A stretch of 40,541 nt of DNA from Patescibacteria group bacterium (lineage in GTDB: Bacteria > Patescibacteriota > Doudnabacteria > UBA920): positions 1 through 40,541 of the forward strand of contig JAMDAY010000026.1 in NCBI GenBank assembly GCA_023484515.1. Direction: 5' to 3'. The notes beneath the pieces were generated by a model. That model was not told the DNA's origin. It saw only the letters and a program-made list of their open reading frames with translations, and did not search any database. The position numbers were made by a program, and so were the translations under genes. Shown piece by piece: positions 33,906 through 40,541 of this stretch. The first letter of the stretch is position 1, and every line of letters begins with the position of its first letter.

Positions 33906-35651
33906 ATGAACGTTAAAACCCAAAACTTCATAACCTACGGCAAGCAAATTTTTTCCGGGATCAGGCAGCTTAGAAACTTCAACCTTTCCTCCTTAAGGAA
34001 AGTTTTTTCTTTAATGGGCAAAAAAGAAAAAAAGGCAATACTGTCCCTGCTGGGAGTGGCCTTTGTCAGCCTGTCAGTTTCGTCAGCCAACTTTTATTAC
34101 GCCCATACCTTAATTGCTCCGGCTAACGGCGGCACTTATACCGAAGGACTGTTCGGCCAGCCGACTTACCTAAATCCGCTTCTGGCGCACAGCGAAACCG
34201 ATCTTAGTTTGATCCGCCTAATTTATTCGGGGCTTTACAAATATGACGACAACGGCCAGTTGGTCCCGGACCTGGCCGAAGGCATGCCCCAAATTTCCGA
34301 AGACCAAAAACAATACACCATAAATTTAAAACCCAACGTCAAATGGCATAACGGCAAGAGCTTCACTGCGGACGACGTAATATTTACCATTCAAACCTTA
34401 AAAGACCCGGCCTACAAAAGCCCCTTAAGCTCCCTCTGGCAATCCACGGACGTGGAAAAACTCTCGGATTACTCCGTTAAGTTCACTACCAAAGATATTT
34501 CCGGGCCTTTCCTGCAAAACCTGGCCTTGCCCATAATGTCCAAATCCGTCTGGGGAACGGTGGAACCGCAAAATTTCCTGCTCTCCAAATACAATTTGGA
34601 GGCTATTGGCACCGGGCCTTATGCCATTAAAGAGATAAAAAAGCAAGCCAGCGGGAAAATTGAACAAATTACCCTGAATGCTTCCGGAAACTATTACGGC
34701 GGCAGGCCGAAAATTGACAGCCTGGCTTTTAAATTTTTTGACACCGAAGACGAACTGCTCAATGCCCTGCACAGCAAAGAAATAGGCGGATTCGGCTACA
34801 CCCCTTCGGGCAGCAACCTGTACCTGGAAAAAGACCAGCAAGATTTCCGCACTTTCAGCATTCCTTTACCCCAATACCAGGTAATCTTCTTTAACTTAAA
34901 CAATCCAATACTGGCCGACCTGTCGGTACGGCAGGCCTTGGCGGCCGCAACCAACCGCCAACAAGTAATTACCGGCGTATTTAAAAACAATGCCTTGTTC
35001 CCCGCCTCCCCTTTGCTGCCGCCGGGAAGCGCCGCTTCATCTTCCCCGGATTCCTTCAATGCGGAACAGGCTAAACAAATTTTGGACAATGCCGGCTGGA
35101 AAGTTGACTCCAAAACCGGCCTGCGCGCCAAAAAAAATGCCGTTTTAGAGCTAACCATAACCACCAACGATTCCCTGGCCAACTCCCAAGCCGCGGAAAT
35201 TGTTGCCAACCAATGGAGGGCATTAAATATTAAAGTCAACTTGTCGGTCCTGCCAAACCAGTCTGCGGAAGCGGCCATCCATTCCCGCAGCTTTGACGTT
35301 TTGCTGTTTCCTCAAAAATTCGGCGCCGACCCCGACCCCTTCCTGTTCTGGCACAGCAGCCAGGTAAAAGACCCCGGTTTTAACCTGACCGGGTTTGCCA
35401 ATGCCGATGCCGACCGGCTTATTACCGAAGCCCGGACCACTACCGACAATAATATCCGCAAACAGAAATACGAAGAATTTAATAATTTGATCACCCAGCA
35501 AGCGCCTGTAATTTTCCTGGACCAGGCAATGTACGTATATGCCGTGGACAAGCGCGTAAAAAATATTAACCTTCAAAACTTTTACGAACCCAACCAGCGC
35601 TTCTACGATTTGCCTAACTGGTACATGGACGAAAGGCGGGTGTGGAAATAA
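33906..35651 (+). CDS. Family 5 extracellular solute-binding protein (OppA/DppA-like), membrane-anchored
   Basis: The 581-residue product has a basic N-terminus of about 42 residues, one hydrophobic helix (about 43-65) and then a complete SBP_bac_5 domain: TYTEGLFGQPTYLNPLLA, GLYKYDDNGQLVPDLAEGMP, NVKWHNGKSFTADDVIFTIQ, and a C-terminal FYEPNQRFYDLPNWYMDERRVW. Family members bind oligopeptides or similar ligands for an ABC importer. No permease or ATPase gene lies nearby, so it may serve importer genes elsewhere or act as a surface binder. It lacks a lipobox and seems to be held by an uncleaved helix. Confidence 0.88.
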   Translation: MNVKTQNFITYGKQIFSGIRQLRNFNLSSLRKVFSLMGKKEKKAILSLLGVAFVSLSVSSANFYYAHTLIAPANGGTYTEGLFGQPTYLNPLLAHSETDLSLIRLIYSGLYKYDDNGQLVPDLAEGMPQISEDQKQYTINLKPNVKWHNGKSFTADDVIFTIQTLKDPAYKSPLSSLWQSTDVEKLSDYSVKFTTKDISGPFLQNLALPIMSKSVWGTVEPQNFLLSKYNLEAIGTGPYAIKEIKKQASGKIEQITLNASGNYYGGRPKIDSLAFKFFDTEDELLNALHSKEIGGFGYTPSGSNLYLEKDQQDFRTFSIPLPQYQVIFFNLNNPILADLSVRQALAAATNRQQVITGVFKNNALFPASPLLPPGSAASSSPDSFNAEQAKQILDNAGWKVDSKTGLRAKKNAVLELTITTNDSLANSQAAEIVANQWRALNIKVNLSVLPNQSAEAAIHSRSFDVLLFPQKFGADPDPFLFWHSSQVKDPGFNLTGFANADADRLITEARTTTDNNIRKQKYEEFNNLITQQAPVIFLDQAMYVYAVDKRVKNINLQNFYEPNQRFYDLPNWYMDERRVWK

Positions 35652-35752
35652 TACTACAGAACTACAAATTTAAATCCACTACAAAAAACTACAGAATTCA
35701 TAGCACAGCTTACCCTGGCCCGCTATTATACTCCCCTCTGATCATCTTTTGT

Positions 35753-35796
35753 CATTGCAAGCCTTTAAGGGCTTTATCTTAAAGGCGAAGCAATCT
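35753..35796. repeat. REP-like ATTGC...GCAAT palindrome
   Basis: ATTGC and GCAAT flank a GCCTTTAAG/CTTAAAGGC stem (35761-35786), resembling the widespread CATTGCGAG...GAAGCAATCTG repeats of bacterial genomes. It lies between the solute-binding protein gene and tRNA-Leu, and may also act as a transcript end. Confidence 0.6.
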
Positions 35797-35839
35797 GTCC
35801 ACAGATGTCGCAATGGCGCAGCAGACAGCCCCCCCCCTG

Positions 35840-35868
35840 TTCACAATCAGATGAAATTCTGGTAAAAT
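35840..35868 (+). promoter_or_regulatory. tRNA-Leu promoter
   Basis: TTCACA (35840-35845) and TAAAAT (35863-35868) are separated by 17 bp, with the tRNA beginning 18 bp downstream. Confidence 0.6.
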
Positions 35869-35882
35869 AAATAAGTTGGTTT

Positions 35883-37520
35883 TCAAGCCCAGGTGGCGGA
35901 ATTGGTATACGCGCACGCTTCAGGAGCGTGTGGGAGCAATCCCGTGGAGGTTCGAGTCCTCTCCTGGGCACCAGTAGTAACTTTTTGAGAATCAACAGAA
36001 TGGAGCGTTTTTTGCAAAGCAAAAAACGCACTTGTATTTTCGCCAAAGCCCTTTCCGCCTACGGCGGAAGCCGTGAAATCCCACAAATCCCCCCAGCGTA
36101 TGGAAACCGTTTTGTCCTTGATTTCAGGGTTAGAGCCGATTTTTTGAAAAAACTTCTTCCATTCCACAAAATTGGAAGTTTTTTCTAAATCAGCCGCTTC
36201 TTTCAAGGACAAAACGAAACTCCGCAAGGGTTCGATCCAATTCTTTCTCTGTTGCCCAAAATCCTTAAAACTTTCCTCCAATTTCGCTTTCTGACGAAGG
36301 AGAGTATCTTTTCGTTGTAAATAAATCTCACGCTCAATATCGCCGTCAAGATAAATCGAAACAAGTTTATCCATTTTCTCCTTCGTCTCGGAAAGTTTTG
36401 ACTTTATATTTTGGGCAACATTTCCTTTTTCTGAAATTGACTCTTGTTCCCAAGCAGTAATCTGCTTGTCCATTTTTTCAATTTCAGAAAAAGGAAGCGA
36501 CACTGTTTGAAGCAGAGTTTGCAATTGTGCGGCGAGGATTTTTTCTTGCGTATATGGCTGTGCGCACTTTCCATTTTTCTTAGTGCAACGATAGTAGGTG
36601 TAGCGTGTGCCAAATCGGTTCGTGGCATATTGCGCCGTAATCGCACAGCCGCACTCGCCGCACTTTGCAAACCCTGTAAACGCGAACGGTAGCGCAATTT
36701 TGGACTTTCTCGGCTTCTTGCGCGAAGTGAGCACCTTCTGCACTGCTTCAAACAGTGTCGGAGAAAGAATTGGTTCAAAGTTTCCGTTGTGCCATTCACC
36801 GCGATGTTTGATAAAACCGAGGTATGCTCTATTGGTCAACATTTTTACAACGGAAACTTTGGCGAGTGGCGTTCCTTTTTTCTGAACAACGCCATGATCC
36901 GCCAAAAAATCCGCTAGAGATTTCAAGGTATATGTTCCGGTGGCGTATTCCTCAAACGCTCGCTTGATAATACGAGATTTTACTTTGTCGGGTTCAATAT
37001 TTTTAGTTTTGTAATTGTTCACATATCCAAAAGGAGCGAGCGTGAGCCACTCTCCTCTACGGAGTTTTTGGCGGATACCGCGATTGATGTTTTCAATGAG
37101 ATTGTCGGAATAGTATTTGGATTGGCCGAACGCCACTTGCAACATGAATTTCCCTTGCGGAGTTGGCTCAAACCAAAACTGCGGAAAGCGTAAAGAAGCA
37201 ATTCTGTTGATGTCTATGAGGTAGATAATTTTCCCGCCATCAACAGAATTTCGGGCGAGACGGTCGGGGTGCCATGCCAAAATACCAAGCGGTTCACTAC
37301 TTGCCTCAATATACGCAATCATTTTGGCGAATTGGTCTCGCCCGGGCTTCTTTGCGCTTTTCGCTTCTGTAAATATTTTTACGATTTCAATGCGTTCTCT
37401 GCTCGCATATTCGCGTAATTCAAAAAGTTGTGCCTCAATGGACATTATTTGCTGGTCATCTTCCTCGGTGCTCTTGCGAGCATAGAGAACGCATTTAATT
37501 TTGGTTTGAGTTGTTTCCAT
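35883..37520 (-). CDS. Large serine recombinase (resolvase + recombinase + zinc ribbon)
   Basis: The 545-residue product has a resolvase catalytic domain with VLYARKSTE (Ser17) and HPDRLARNS (R87, R90). A recombinase domain (about 155-265, GEWLTLAPFGYV ... SLADFLADHGV) follows, then a zinc ribbon with C287/C290 and C312/C319, then a coiled coil (about 370-430). ATG 37520 was chosen over 37547 because METTQTKIKCVLYAR is the family-like start. Residues 472-516 are encoded by the left attachment arm. Residues 517-545 (ERTRTSTGLLPHAPEACAYTN...) are antisense to tRNA-Leu, so the C-terminus depends on integration. The first codons lie in the inverted attP copy. It probably catalyses integration and excision, and could invert segments between the repeats. 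Confidence 0.9.
   Translation of the reverse strand: METTQTKIKCVLYARKSTEEDDQQIMSIEAQLFELREYASRERIEIVKIFTEAKSAKKPGRDQFAKMIAYIEASSEPLGILAWHPDRLARNSVDGGKIIYLIDINRIASLRFPQFWFEPTPQGKFMLQVAFGQSKYYSDNLIENINRGIRQKLRRGEWLTLAPFGYVNNYKTKNIEPDKVKSRIIKRAFEEYATGTYTLKSLADFLADHGVVQKKGTPLAKVSVVKMLTNRAYLGFIKHRGEWHNGNFEPILSPTLFEAVQKVLTSRKKPRKSKIALPFAFTGFAKCGECGCAITAQYATNRFGTRYTYYRCTKKNGKCAQPYTQEKILAAQLQTLLQTVSLPFSEIEKMDKQITAWEQESISEKGNVAQNIKSKLSETKEKMDKLVSIYLDGDIEREIYLQRKDTLLRQKAKLEESFKDFGQQRKNWIEPLRSFVLSLKEAADLEKTSNFVEWKKFFQKIGSNPEIKDKTVSIRWGDLWDFTASAVGGKGFGENTSAFFALQKTLHSVDSQKVTTGAQERTRTSTGLLPHAPEACAYTNSATWA
35887..35973 (+). tRNA. tRNA-Leu (anticodon CAG), CCA encoded
   Basis: The 87-nt sequence folds as a class II tRNA. 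The acceptor stem is GCCCAGG/CCTGGGC, the D arm contains GGCGGAATTGGTATACGC, the anticodon stem CACGC/GCGTG encloses TTCAGGA (anticodon CAG), a long variable arm follows (TGGGAGCAATCCCGT), and the T arm is GGAGGTTCGAGTCCTC. Discriminator A and CCA are encoded at the end. The last six bases GCACCA form the core of the attachment site of the element that follows. The tRNA stays intact because the element restores these bases. Confidence 0.95.
35968..36107 (+). repeat. 140-bp inverted repeat 1, left copy (attL core + left arm P)
   Basis: Identical to the reverse complement of 37513-37652 over all 140 bp. It starts with the GCACCA core and contains the hairpins GCGTTTTTTGC/GCAAAAAACGC (36005-36029) and TTCCGCC/GGCGGAA (36053-36069). 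On the minus strand it encodes the recombinase C-terminal part (VSIRWGDLWDF...). Confidence 0.95.
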
Positions 37521-37652
37521 ACGCTGGGGGGATTTGTGGGATTTCACGGCTTCCGCCGTAGGCGGAAAGGGCTTTGGCGAAAATACAAGTGCGTTTTTTG
37601 CTTTGCAAAAAACGCTCCATTCTGTTGATTCTCAAAAAGTTACTACTGGTGC
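37513..37652 (-). repeat. 140-bp inverted repeat 1, right copy (inverted P arm + core)
   Basis: Exact inverted copy of 35968-36107. On the minus strand it ends with ATGGAAAC, the first eight bases of the recombinase gene, and so provides its start codon. At its outer end the TGGTGC core (37647-37652) is shared with inverted repeat 2. Confidence 0.95.
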
Positions 37653-38004
37653 TGTAATTATACACTTTGCGCGAACCTTTTTCGAACGGAAATTGAATGA
37701 ATGAATCAGCCCCGCCACCGCTCGCTCCGCTCGCGTGTCCCACAGAAAAATGTTCTCCGCTAATTTCTTTTTGCGCGCGCCGGATTTTTTCTTCTAAAAG
37801 GAAGAGAACATTTTTCTGTGGGTCTCTGCCCTCAATTCTTCGGGCAGGTGGCGGGGCTTCAATACGGACTCGGCAAAGCGAAAATCTTTTTTTCTGGGGC
37901 AAAAGGATTTTTCGCTTTGCCTCGGCTAATTTCCCGCCCGCAGGAGGGGTCTGGGGAGGAATGCGGGCGGGATTCCAAATTCGTTTTTCCGAAAAATTTG
38001 CGCC
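37647..38004 (+). repeat. 358-bp inverted repeat 2, left copy (core + P' arm)
   Basis: Identical to the reverse complement of 39876-40233 over 358 bp. The arm is a chain of nested dyads: 37708-37719/37847-37858 (12 bp), 37739-37757/37804-37822 (19 bp, perfect), CTGCCC/GGGCAG near 37826-37847, 37872-37884/37909-37921 (13 bp) and 37933-37942/37962-37971 (10 bp). It is open in several frames on both strands (for example 105 codons at 37697-38014), which I regard as a by-product of its composition. Confidence 0.95.
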
Positions 38005-38109
38005 CATAAAATAAATCCATAATTTGATTTTGCTAAAATTTTGGTGTAACATCATAATATCAACAGTAAAGTGGATACTCCAATATAATGTTAATCTTTT
38101 ATTGATTAT

Positions 38110-38316
38110 ATGTCAAACAACCAAAATTTAGCAAATAACATAAAGAAACTACGCGAAGCAAAAAGGCTTTCGCAAGAGAAATTGGCGAGGTTGGCCGATG
38201 TCGCCAATAATACACTTATTAAAATGGAATCGGGAGAAAATCAAAACCCGACATTAAACTCTCTCAAAAAGGTTGCGAAAGCCCTTGGTGTGAGCGTTGA
38301 TGATTTAATAAATTAG
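38110..38316 (+). CDS. XRE-family helix-turn-helix regulator
   Basis: The 68-residue product is a single Cro/C1-type HTH domain (LANNIKKLREAKRLSQEKLARLADVANNTLIKMESG, then NPTLNSLKKVAKALGVSVDDLI) with no effector domain. A TATAAT at 38084-38089 with a weak -35 (TCAACA) suggests its promoter. It begins 105 bp inside the end of repeat 2 and precedes the symporter by 23 bp, so it probably regulates the cargo operon and perhaps the recombinase, whose promoter faces away from it on the other side of the repeat. Confidence 0.9.
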   Translation: MSNNQNLANNIKKLREAKRLSQEKLARLADVANNTLIKMESGENQNPTLNSLKKVAKALGVSVDDLIN

Positions 38317-38339
38317 ATTATAATTAACTTTAATATTAT

Positions 38340-39866
38340 ATGGACAAACTTTTAACGCTCACTGCTTCGCAAGGTTATCTACTCCTTGCCGTTTACGGCT
38401 TGATTATGATTTTGGTTACTTACTTTTTTGCTCGTTGGAAAAGGTATCGTTCAATTCAAGGATTTTTGGTCGCAGAAAGAAATGTGAAATGGTGGCTTGG
38501 AGCGGCGAGTATCGCCGCGTCTTGGATTTGGGCACCGGCATTATTTGTTTCTGTACAATCTGCGTACCAACAAGGATTGCCCGGAATTTTTTGGTTCACA
38601 TTTCCAAATATTATTGCACTTCTGATTTATATTTGGCTCGCGCCAAAAATCCGAGAAAAAATGCCATTTGGGTACACACTTCCTCAATACATAAAACACC
38701 GCCTGCAAAGTGAAAAAGTTCACAAAATGTATCTATTCCCATATTTTTTCTATCAGCTTATGGCGGTAACTGTTCAATTATTTGCAGGCGGACACCTTGT
38801 GTCTTTTCTAACTGGTATTCCATTTATAACCGCTATGTTAATTATGGCGGCGACAGTTTTAATTTACGCTTTTATCTCTGGACTAGAATCCTCATTCGTT
38901 ACGGACTTTATTCAATTTATTTCTATTGTTGTCGGTGTAGTAGTGGTCGTTCCTTGGGCTATTTCCGCCGCAGGCGGTTGGTCAGCAGTAAATCTCGGTT
39001 TGGGTGGAGTAACGGGACAATTTAGAAATATATTTGACCCAGGAGTTGCATTTTCTTTCGGTATCGTTACCGCCATTGGTTTGATTTCTGGCGCGATATC
39101 AGACCAACAATATTGGCAAAGAGCGTTTGCTATCAAAAAAGATAACCTTGTTAAATCTTTCGTTTTTGGTGCAATAATGTTTGGTATTGTTCCTGTTGCA
39201 TTGTCGAGCTTAGGATTTTTAGCGGCCAATAGTGCTTTAGGAATTACTTTGCCAGCTGGGGTTGATATTTCGCTGATCGGCGTAGCCGCCGTAAGTCACT
39301 TGTTGCCACTTTGGGCTATGGGATTATTCGTTATTATGCTTTTGAGTGCTCTGTATTCAACACTTGATTCCGGCGTAGTGGCAACAAGCTCGTTGTATGT
39401 TACTGATGTTGTCAAATATTCTGATAGAGAAAAGGAGATACTAGAAAAAATAGACCGAGGAACGCAACTTACTTCAGAAGAACAAACTATTGGCGAGAGA
39501 CTTGATGATAGAGGAGTAAAAAATTCAAGGAAAGCTATGTTTTGGATAACAGCTTTAGGATTATTGGTAGCTCTCGCCGCTAATTATATTCCTGGTTTTG
39601 GGTTAAAACATTTGTGGTGGATTTTTAACACTATTGCCGCTTGTGTGGTTGTGCCGACTATCTTGAGTTTATATTGGAGCAGATTGGACGCACGAGGAGT
39701 ATTTTGGGGAGTGCTTACCGCTTTTGTCATTGGCGTTCCACTTTTCATTTACGGAAACATCATTGATAAGCCAGTGTGGATAGTCGGAGCTTCACTGTTT
39801 ATAATTGCGGTAAGCACAGGTTTTTGTTTGGCTATGCCAAAGAAAAATCAAGAAGGGTTGGTTTAA
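38340..39866 (+). CDS. Sodium/solute symporter family (SSS) transporter
   Basis: The 508-residue product has about 13 hydrophobic helices and SSS-family features: an early FLVAERNVKWWLGAASIAASWIWAPALFV, the central SDQQYWQRAFAIKK loop, and the signature-like LYSTLDSGVVATSSLYVTDVVK. The substrate cannot be fixed; the QQYWQRAFA region recalls urea- and proline-type members. It should import a small solute with Na+. It is the only metabolic cargo of the element, is A/T-richer than host genes, and ends 9 bp before the right-hand repeat. Confidence 0.9.
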   Translation: MDKLLTLTASQGYLLLAVYGLIMILVTYFFARWKRYRSIQGFLVAERNVKWWLGAASIAASWIWAPALFVSVQSAYQQGLPGIFWFTFPNIIALLIYIWLAPKIREKMPFGYTLPQYIKHRLQSEKVHKMYLFPYFFYQLMAVTVQLFAGGHLVSFLTGIPFITAMLIMAATVLIYAFISGLESSFVTDFIQFISIVVGVVVVVPWAISAAGGWSAVNLGLGGVTGQFRNIFDPGVAFSFGIVTAIGLISGAISDQQYWQRAFAIKKDNLVKSFVFGAIMFGIVPVALSSLGFLAANSALGITLPAGVDISLIGVAAVSHLLPLWAMGLFVIMLLSALYSTLDSGVVATSSLYVTDVVKYSDREKEILEKIDRGTQLTSEEQTIGERLDDRGVKNSRKAMFWITALGLLVALAANYIPGFGLKHLWWIFNTIAACVVVPTILSLYWSRLDARGVFWGVLTAFVIGVPLFIYGNIIDKPVWIVGASLFIIAVSTGFCLAMPKKNQEGLV

Positions 39867-39875
39867 AATTGATTA

Positions 39876-40233
39876 GGCGCAAATTTTTCGGAAAAACGAA
39901 TTTGGAATCCCGCCCGCATTCCTCCCCAGACCCCTCCTGCGGGCGGGAAATTAGCCGAGGCAAAGCGAAAAATCCTTTTGCCCCAGAAAAAAAGATTTTC
40001 GCTTTGCCGAGTCCGTATTGAAGCCCCGCCACCTGCCCGAAGAATTGAGGGCAGAGACCCACAGAAAAATGTTCTCTTCCTTTTAGAAGAAAAAATCCGG
40101 CGCGCGCAAAAAGAAATTAGCGGAGAACATTTTTCTGTGGGACACGCGAGCGGAGCGAGCGGTGGCGGGGCTGATTCATTCATTCAATTTCCGTTCGAAA
40201 AAGGTTCGCGCAAAGTGTATAATTACAGCACCA
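39876..40233 (-). repeat. 358-bp inverted repeat 2, right copy (attR: P' arm + core)
   Basis: Exact inverted copy of 37647-38004, ending in GCACCA at 40228-40233, where the sequence switches to host-like DNA. The TATAAT at 40217-40222 reads outward across the core, into the chromosome in this integrated state. Confidence 0.95.
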
Positions 40234-40267
40234 AAATAGAACTCAACGGCTTTTTCAAAGCCAAGAT

Positions 40268-40292
40268 GTGGGACGCCCGAAGGGCGTCCCAC
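40268..40292. repeat. GTGGGACGCCC hairpin
   Basis: GTGGGACGCCC (40268-40278) pairs perfectly with GGGCGTCCCAC (40282-40292) around GAA. It lies 35 bp beyond attR and may be the original terminator of tRNA-Leu, displaced by the integration (inference). Between it and 40360 nothing else is recognised. Confidence 0.6.
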
Positions 40293-40359
40293 TGATTTTA
40301 TGACAGCTTTTAGCCAACAACACAGATATACCAGAATCTCGACCTTCTTTTATACTTAA

Positions 40360-40414
40360 TTTTTTCTGCAATTTTTATTAGCTTGGTTTTCTGAGATAAA
40401 AATTGCAGAAAAAA
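40360..40414. repeat. 19-bp perfect stem / 17-nt loop hairpin abutting the IS30 end
   Basis: Arms 40360-40378 and 40396-40414 are perfect inverted repeats rich in A/T with a TCTGCAA/TTGCAGA centre; the loop is 17 nt. The IS30 boundary (40415) begins exactly at the outer base of the right arm, so the IS may have inserted at the edge of this palindrome. Confidence 0.7.
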
Positions 40415-40541
40415 CCTACATTCTAGCTTGAAGTGCAACCGCCCTTAGGGCTTAAGGCCCTTAACAAAGACCTCGTAAGGGGTAAGGTAGTTTAAGCGTT
40501 TTCTGGGACGGTGATTAAGTTCTCTGACTGCCCGATCAACG
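40415..40541 (-). mobile_element. IS30-type insertion sequence end, second copy, truncated by window edge
   Basis: The sequence is identical to 1-125 in reverse orientation plus two further IS bases at the window end. The TAA of the transposase is at 40447-40445 on the minus strand, and 30 bp of IS terminus reach 40415. Confidence 0.75.
40445..40540 (-). CDS. IS30-family transposase, C-terminal fragment (partial)
   Basis: Encodes the same C-terminus as the left-end fragment (VDRAVRELNHRPRKRLNYL... to GLKP) with one extra Val codon at the contig edge. The rest lies outside the window. Confidence 0.75.
   Translation of the reverse strand, partial: VDRAVRELNHRPRKRLNYLTPYEVFVKGLKP

Larger units (their letters stand above)
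37513..38004 (-). other. Intact attP-like junction in inverted orientation
   Basis: Read on the minus strand this 492-bp segment equals the element's right end (39876-40233, including the core) joined to its left end (35974-36107), which is how the two ends would be joined in a circle. It is bordered by short matches only (GGAAAC at 37513 and GCGCC at 38004). A perfect TATAAT (37663-37658 on the minus strand) points across the core towards the recombinase start, about 140 bp away, and is its most likely promoter. Confidence 0.75.
35968..40233. mobile_element. Integrative element at tRNA-Leu with an internal inverted attP-like segment
   Basis: GCACCA at 35968-35973 (tRNA end) and at 40228-40233 are direct repeats and bound a segment of 4.26 kb. 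Inside are a large serine recombinase, an XRE regulator and a Na+/solute symporter, all visibly more A/T-rich than the host genes. The left end (35974-36107) and the right end (39876-40227) recur fused and inverted at 37513-38004 around a third GCACCA (37652-37647). That is exactly the junction expected in the excised circle. Beyond 40233 the sequence AAATAGAACTC probably continues the original tRNA downstream region. Integration by a serine recombinase at a tRNA 3' end is established for similar elements; the internal inverted copy is unusual. Confidence 0.75.

Noticed and set aside
37697-38014. Open frame of 105 codons in the 358-bp repeat (and its twin at 39863-40183, plus antisense frames)
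   Set aside because: It lies wholly in the structured repeat, both strands are open, and the translation is low-complexity and not domain-like. The frames follow from palindromes and composition.
37495-38055. Minus-strand frame of 186 codons spanning both repeat arms
   Set aside because: It reads through attachment-site sequence and the 5' end of the recombinase in another frame; no protein-like pattern.
38110-38316. HTH protein as an excisionase
   Set aside because: It has the Cro/C1 pattern and not the short basic winged-helix form of typical excisionases or recombination directionality factors; regulator is the simpler call.
36000-40300. CRISPR array or toxin-antitoxin system in the mobile element
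   Set aside because: No regularly spaced direct repeats and no toxin-like small gene pair were found. The XRE protein is followed by a transporter rather than a toxin.

Overview
The window looks like a complete assembly contig from a small-genome bacterium of the Patescibacteria (CPR) type, probably Parcubacteria-like. This rests on gene content and style: a short HrcA, DUF3467 inside the chaperone operon, a minimal SecG, few Shine-Dalgarno sequences, large cell-surface and glycan genes, a recombinase abutting a tRNA, and TGA used as an ordinary stop (so not a recoded lineage). The phylum call is an inference. Both ends are the same 125 bp of an IS30-type insertion sequence (transposase 3' end plus IS terminus) in opposite orientation, so the contig probably stops at two IS copies.

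Layout. 1-125 is the IS end. 277-1577 (+) holds a small membrane-anchored protein and an RlmI-like methyltransferase. 1660-3039 (-) is a secreted Ig-like surface protein. 3140-4677 (-) holds small membrane proteins (one apparently frameshifted), a lone receiver domain and a CvpA-like membrane protein. 4856-10103 (-) is the heat-shock cluster hrcA-grpE-dnaK-DUF3467-dnaJ, behind a sigma70-like promoter overlapped by two variant CIRCE operators. 10597-13188 (+) and 13283-14605 (-) are convergent paralogous glycosidase-like surface proteins, the first with three PA14 domains. 14589-26850 (-) is a glycan cluster: two BioF2/GNAT transferases, two GT-C-like membrane proteins, a PIG-L deacetylase, a GT4, and a 1359-residue GT2-flippase-GT4 fusion. 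26990-29863 (-) is uvrA and 30954-32846 (+) is uvrC. 33651-35651 (+) holds secG and an oligopeptide-binding-like lipid- or membrane-anchored protein. tRNA-Leu(CAG) lies at 35887-35973.

The most unusual region is 35968-40233. A more A/T-rich mobile element of about 4.3 kb appears to be integrated at the 3' end of tRNA-Leu, with the hexamer GCACCA at both outer junctions. It carries a large serine recombinase, a small XRE regulator and a Na+/solute symporter. Inside it, 37513-38004 is an exact inverted copy of the sequence expected at the junction of the circularised element (right end + GCACCA + left end, 358 + 134 bp). The recombinase is therefore bounded by perfect 140-bp inverted repeats and the cargo by perfect 358-bp inverted repeats, sharing one central core. 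The internal copy also supplies the recombinase start codon and its most obvious promoter.

The genome is also rich in palindromic repeats. Several families occur between genes, and two appear to sit in frame inside uvrC and grpE. Two hairpins with different outer stems but the same distal heptamer both have loops of exactly 58 nt. Four other hairpins share a stem of about 19 bp and a loop of 17-19 nt.
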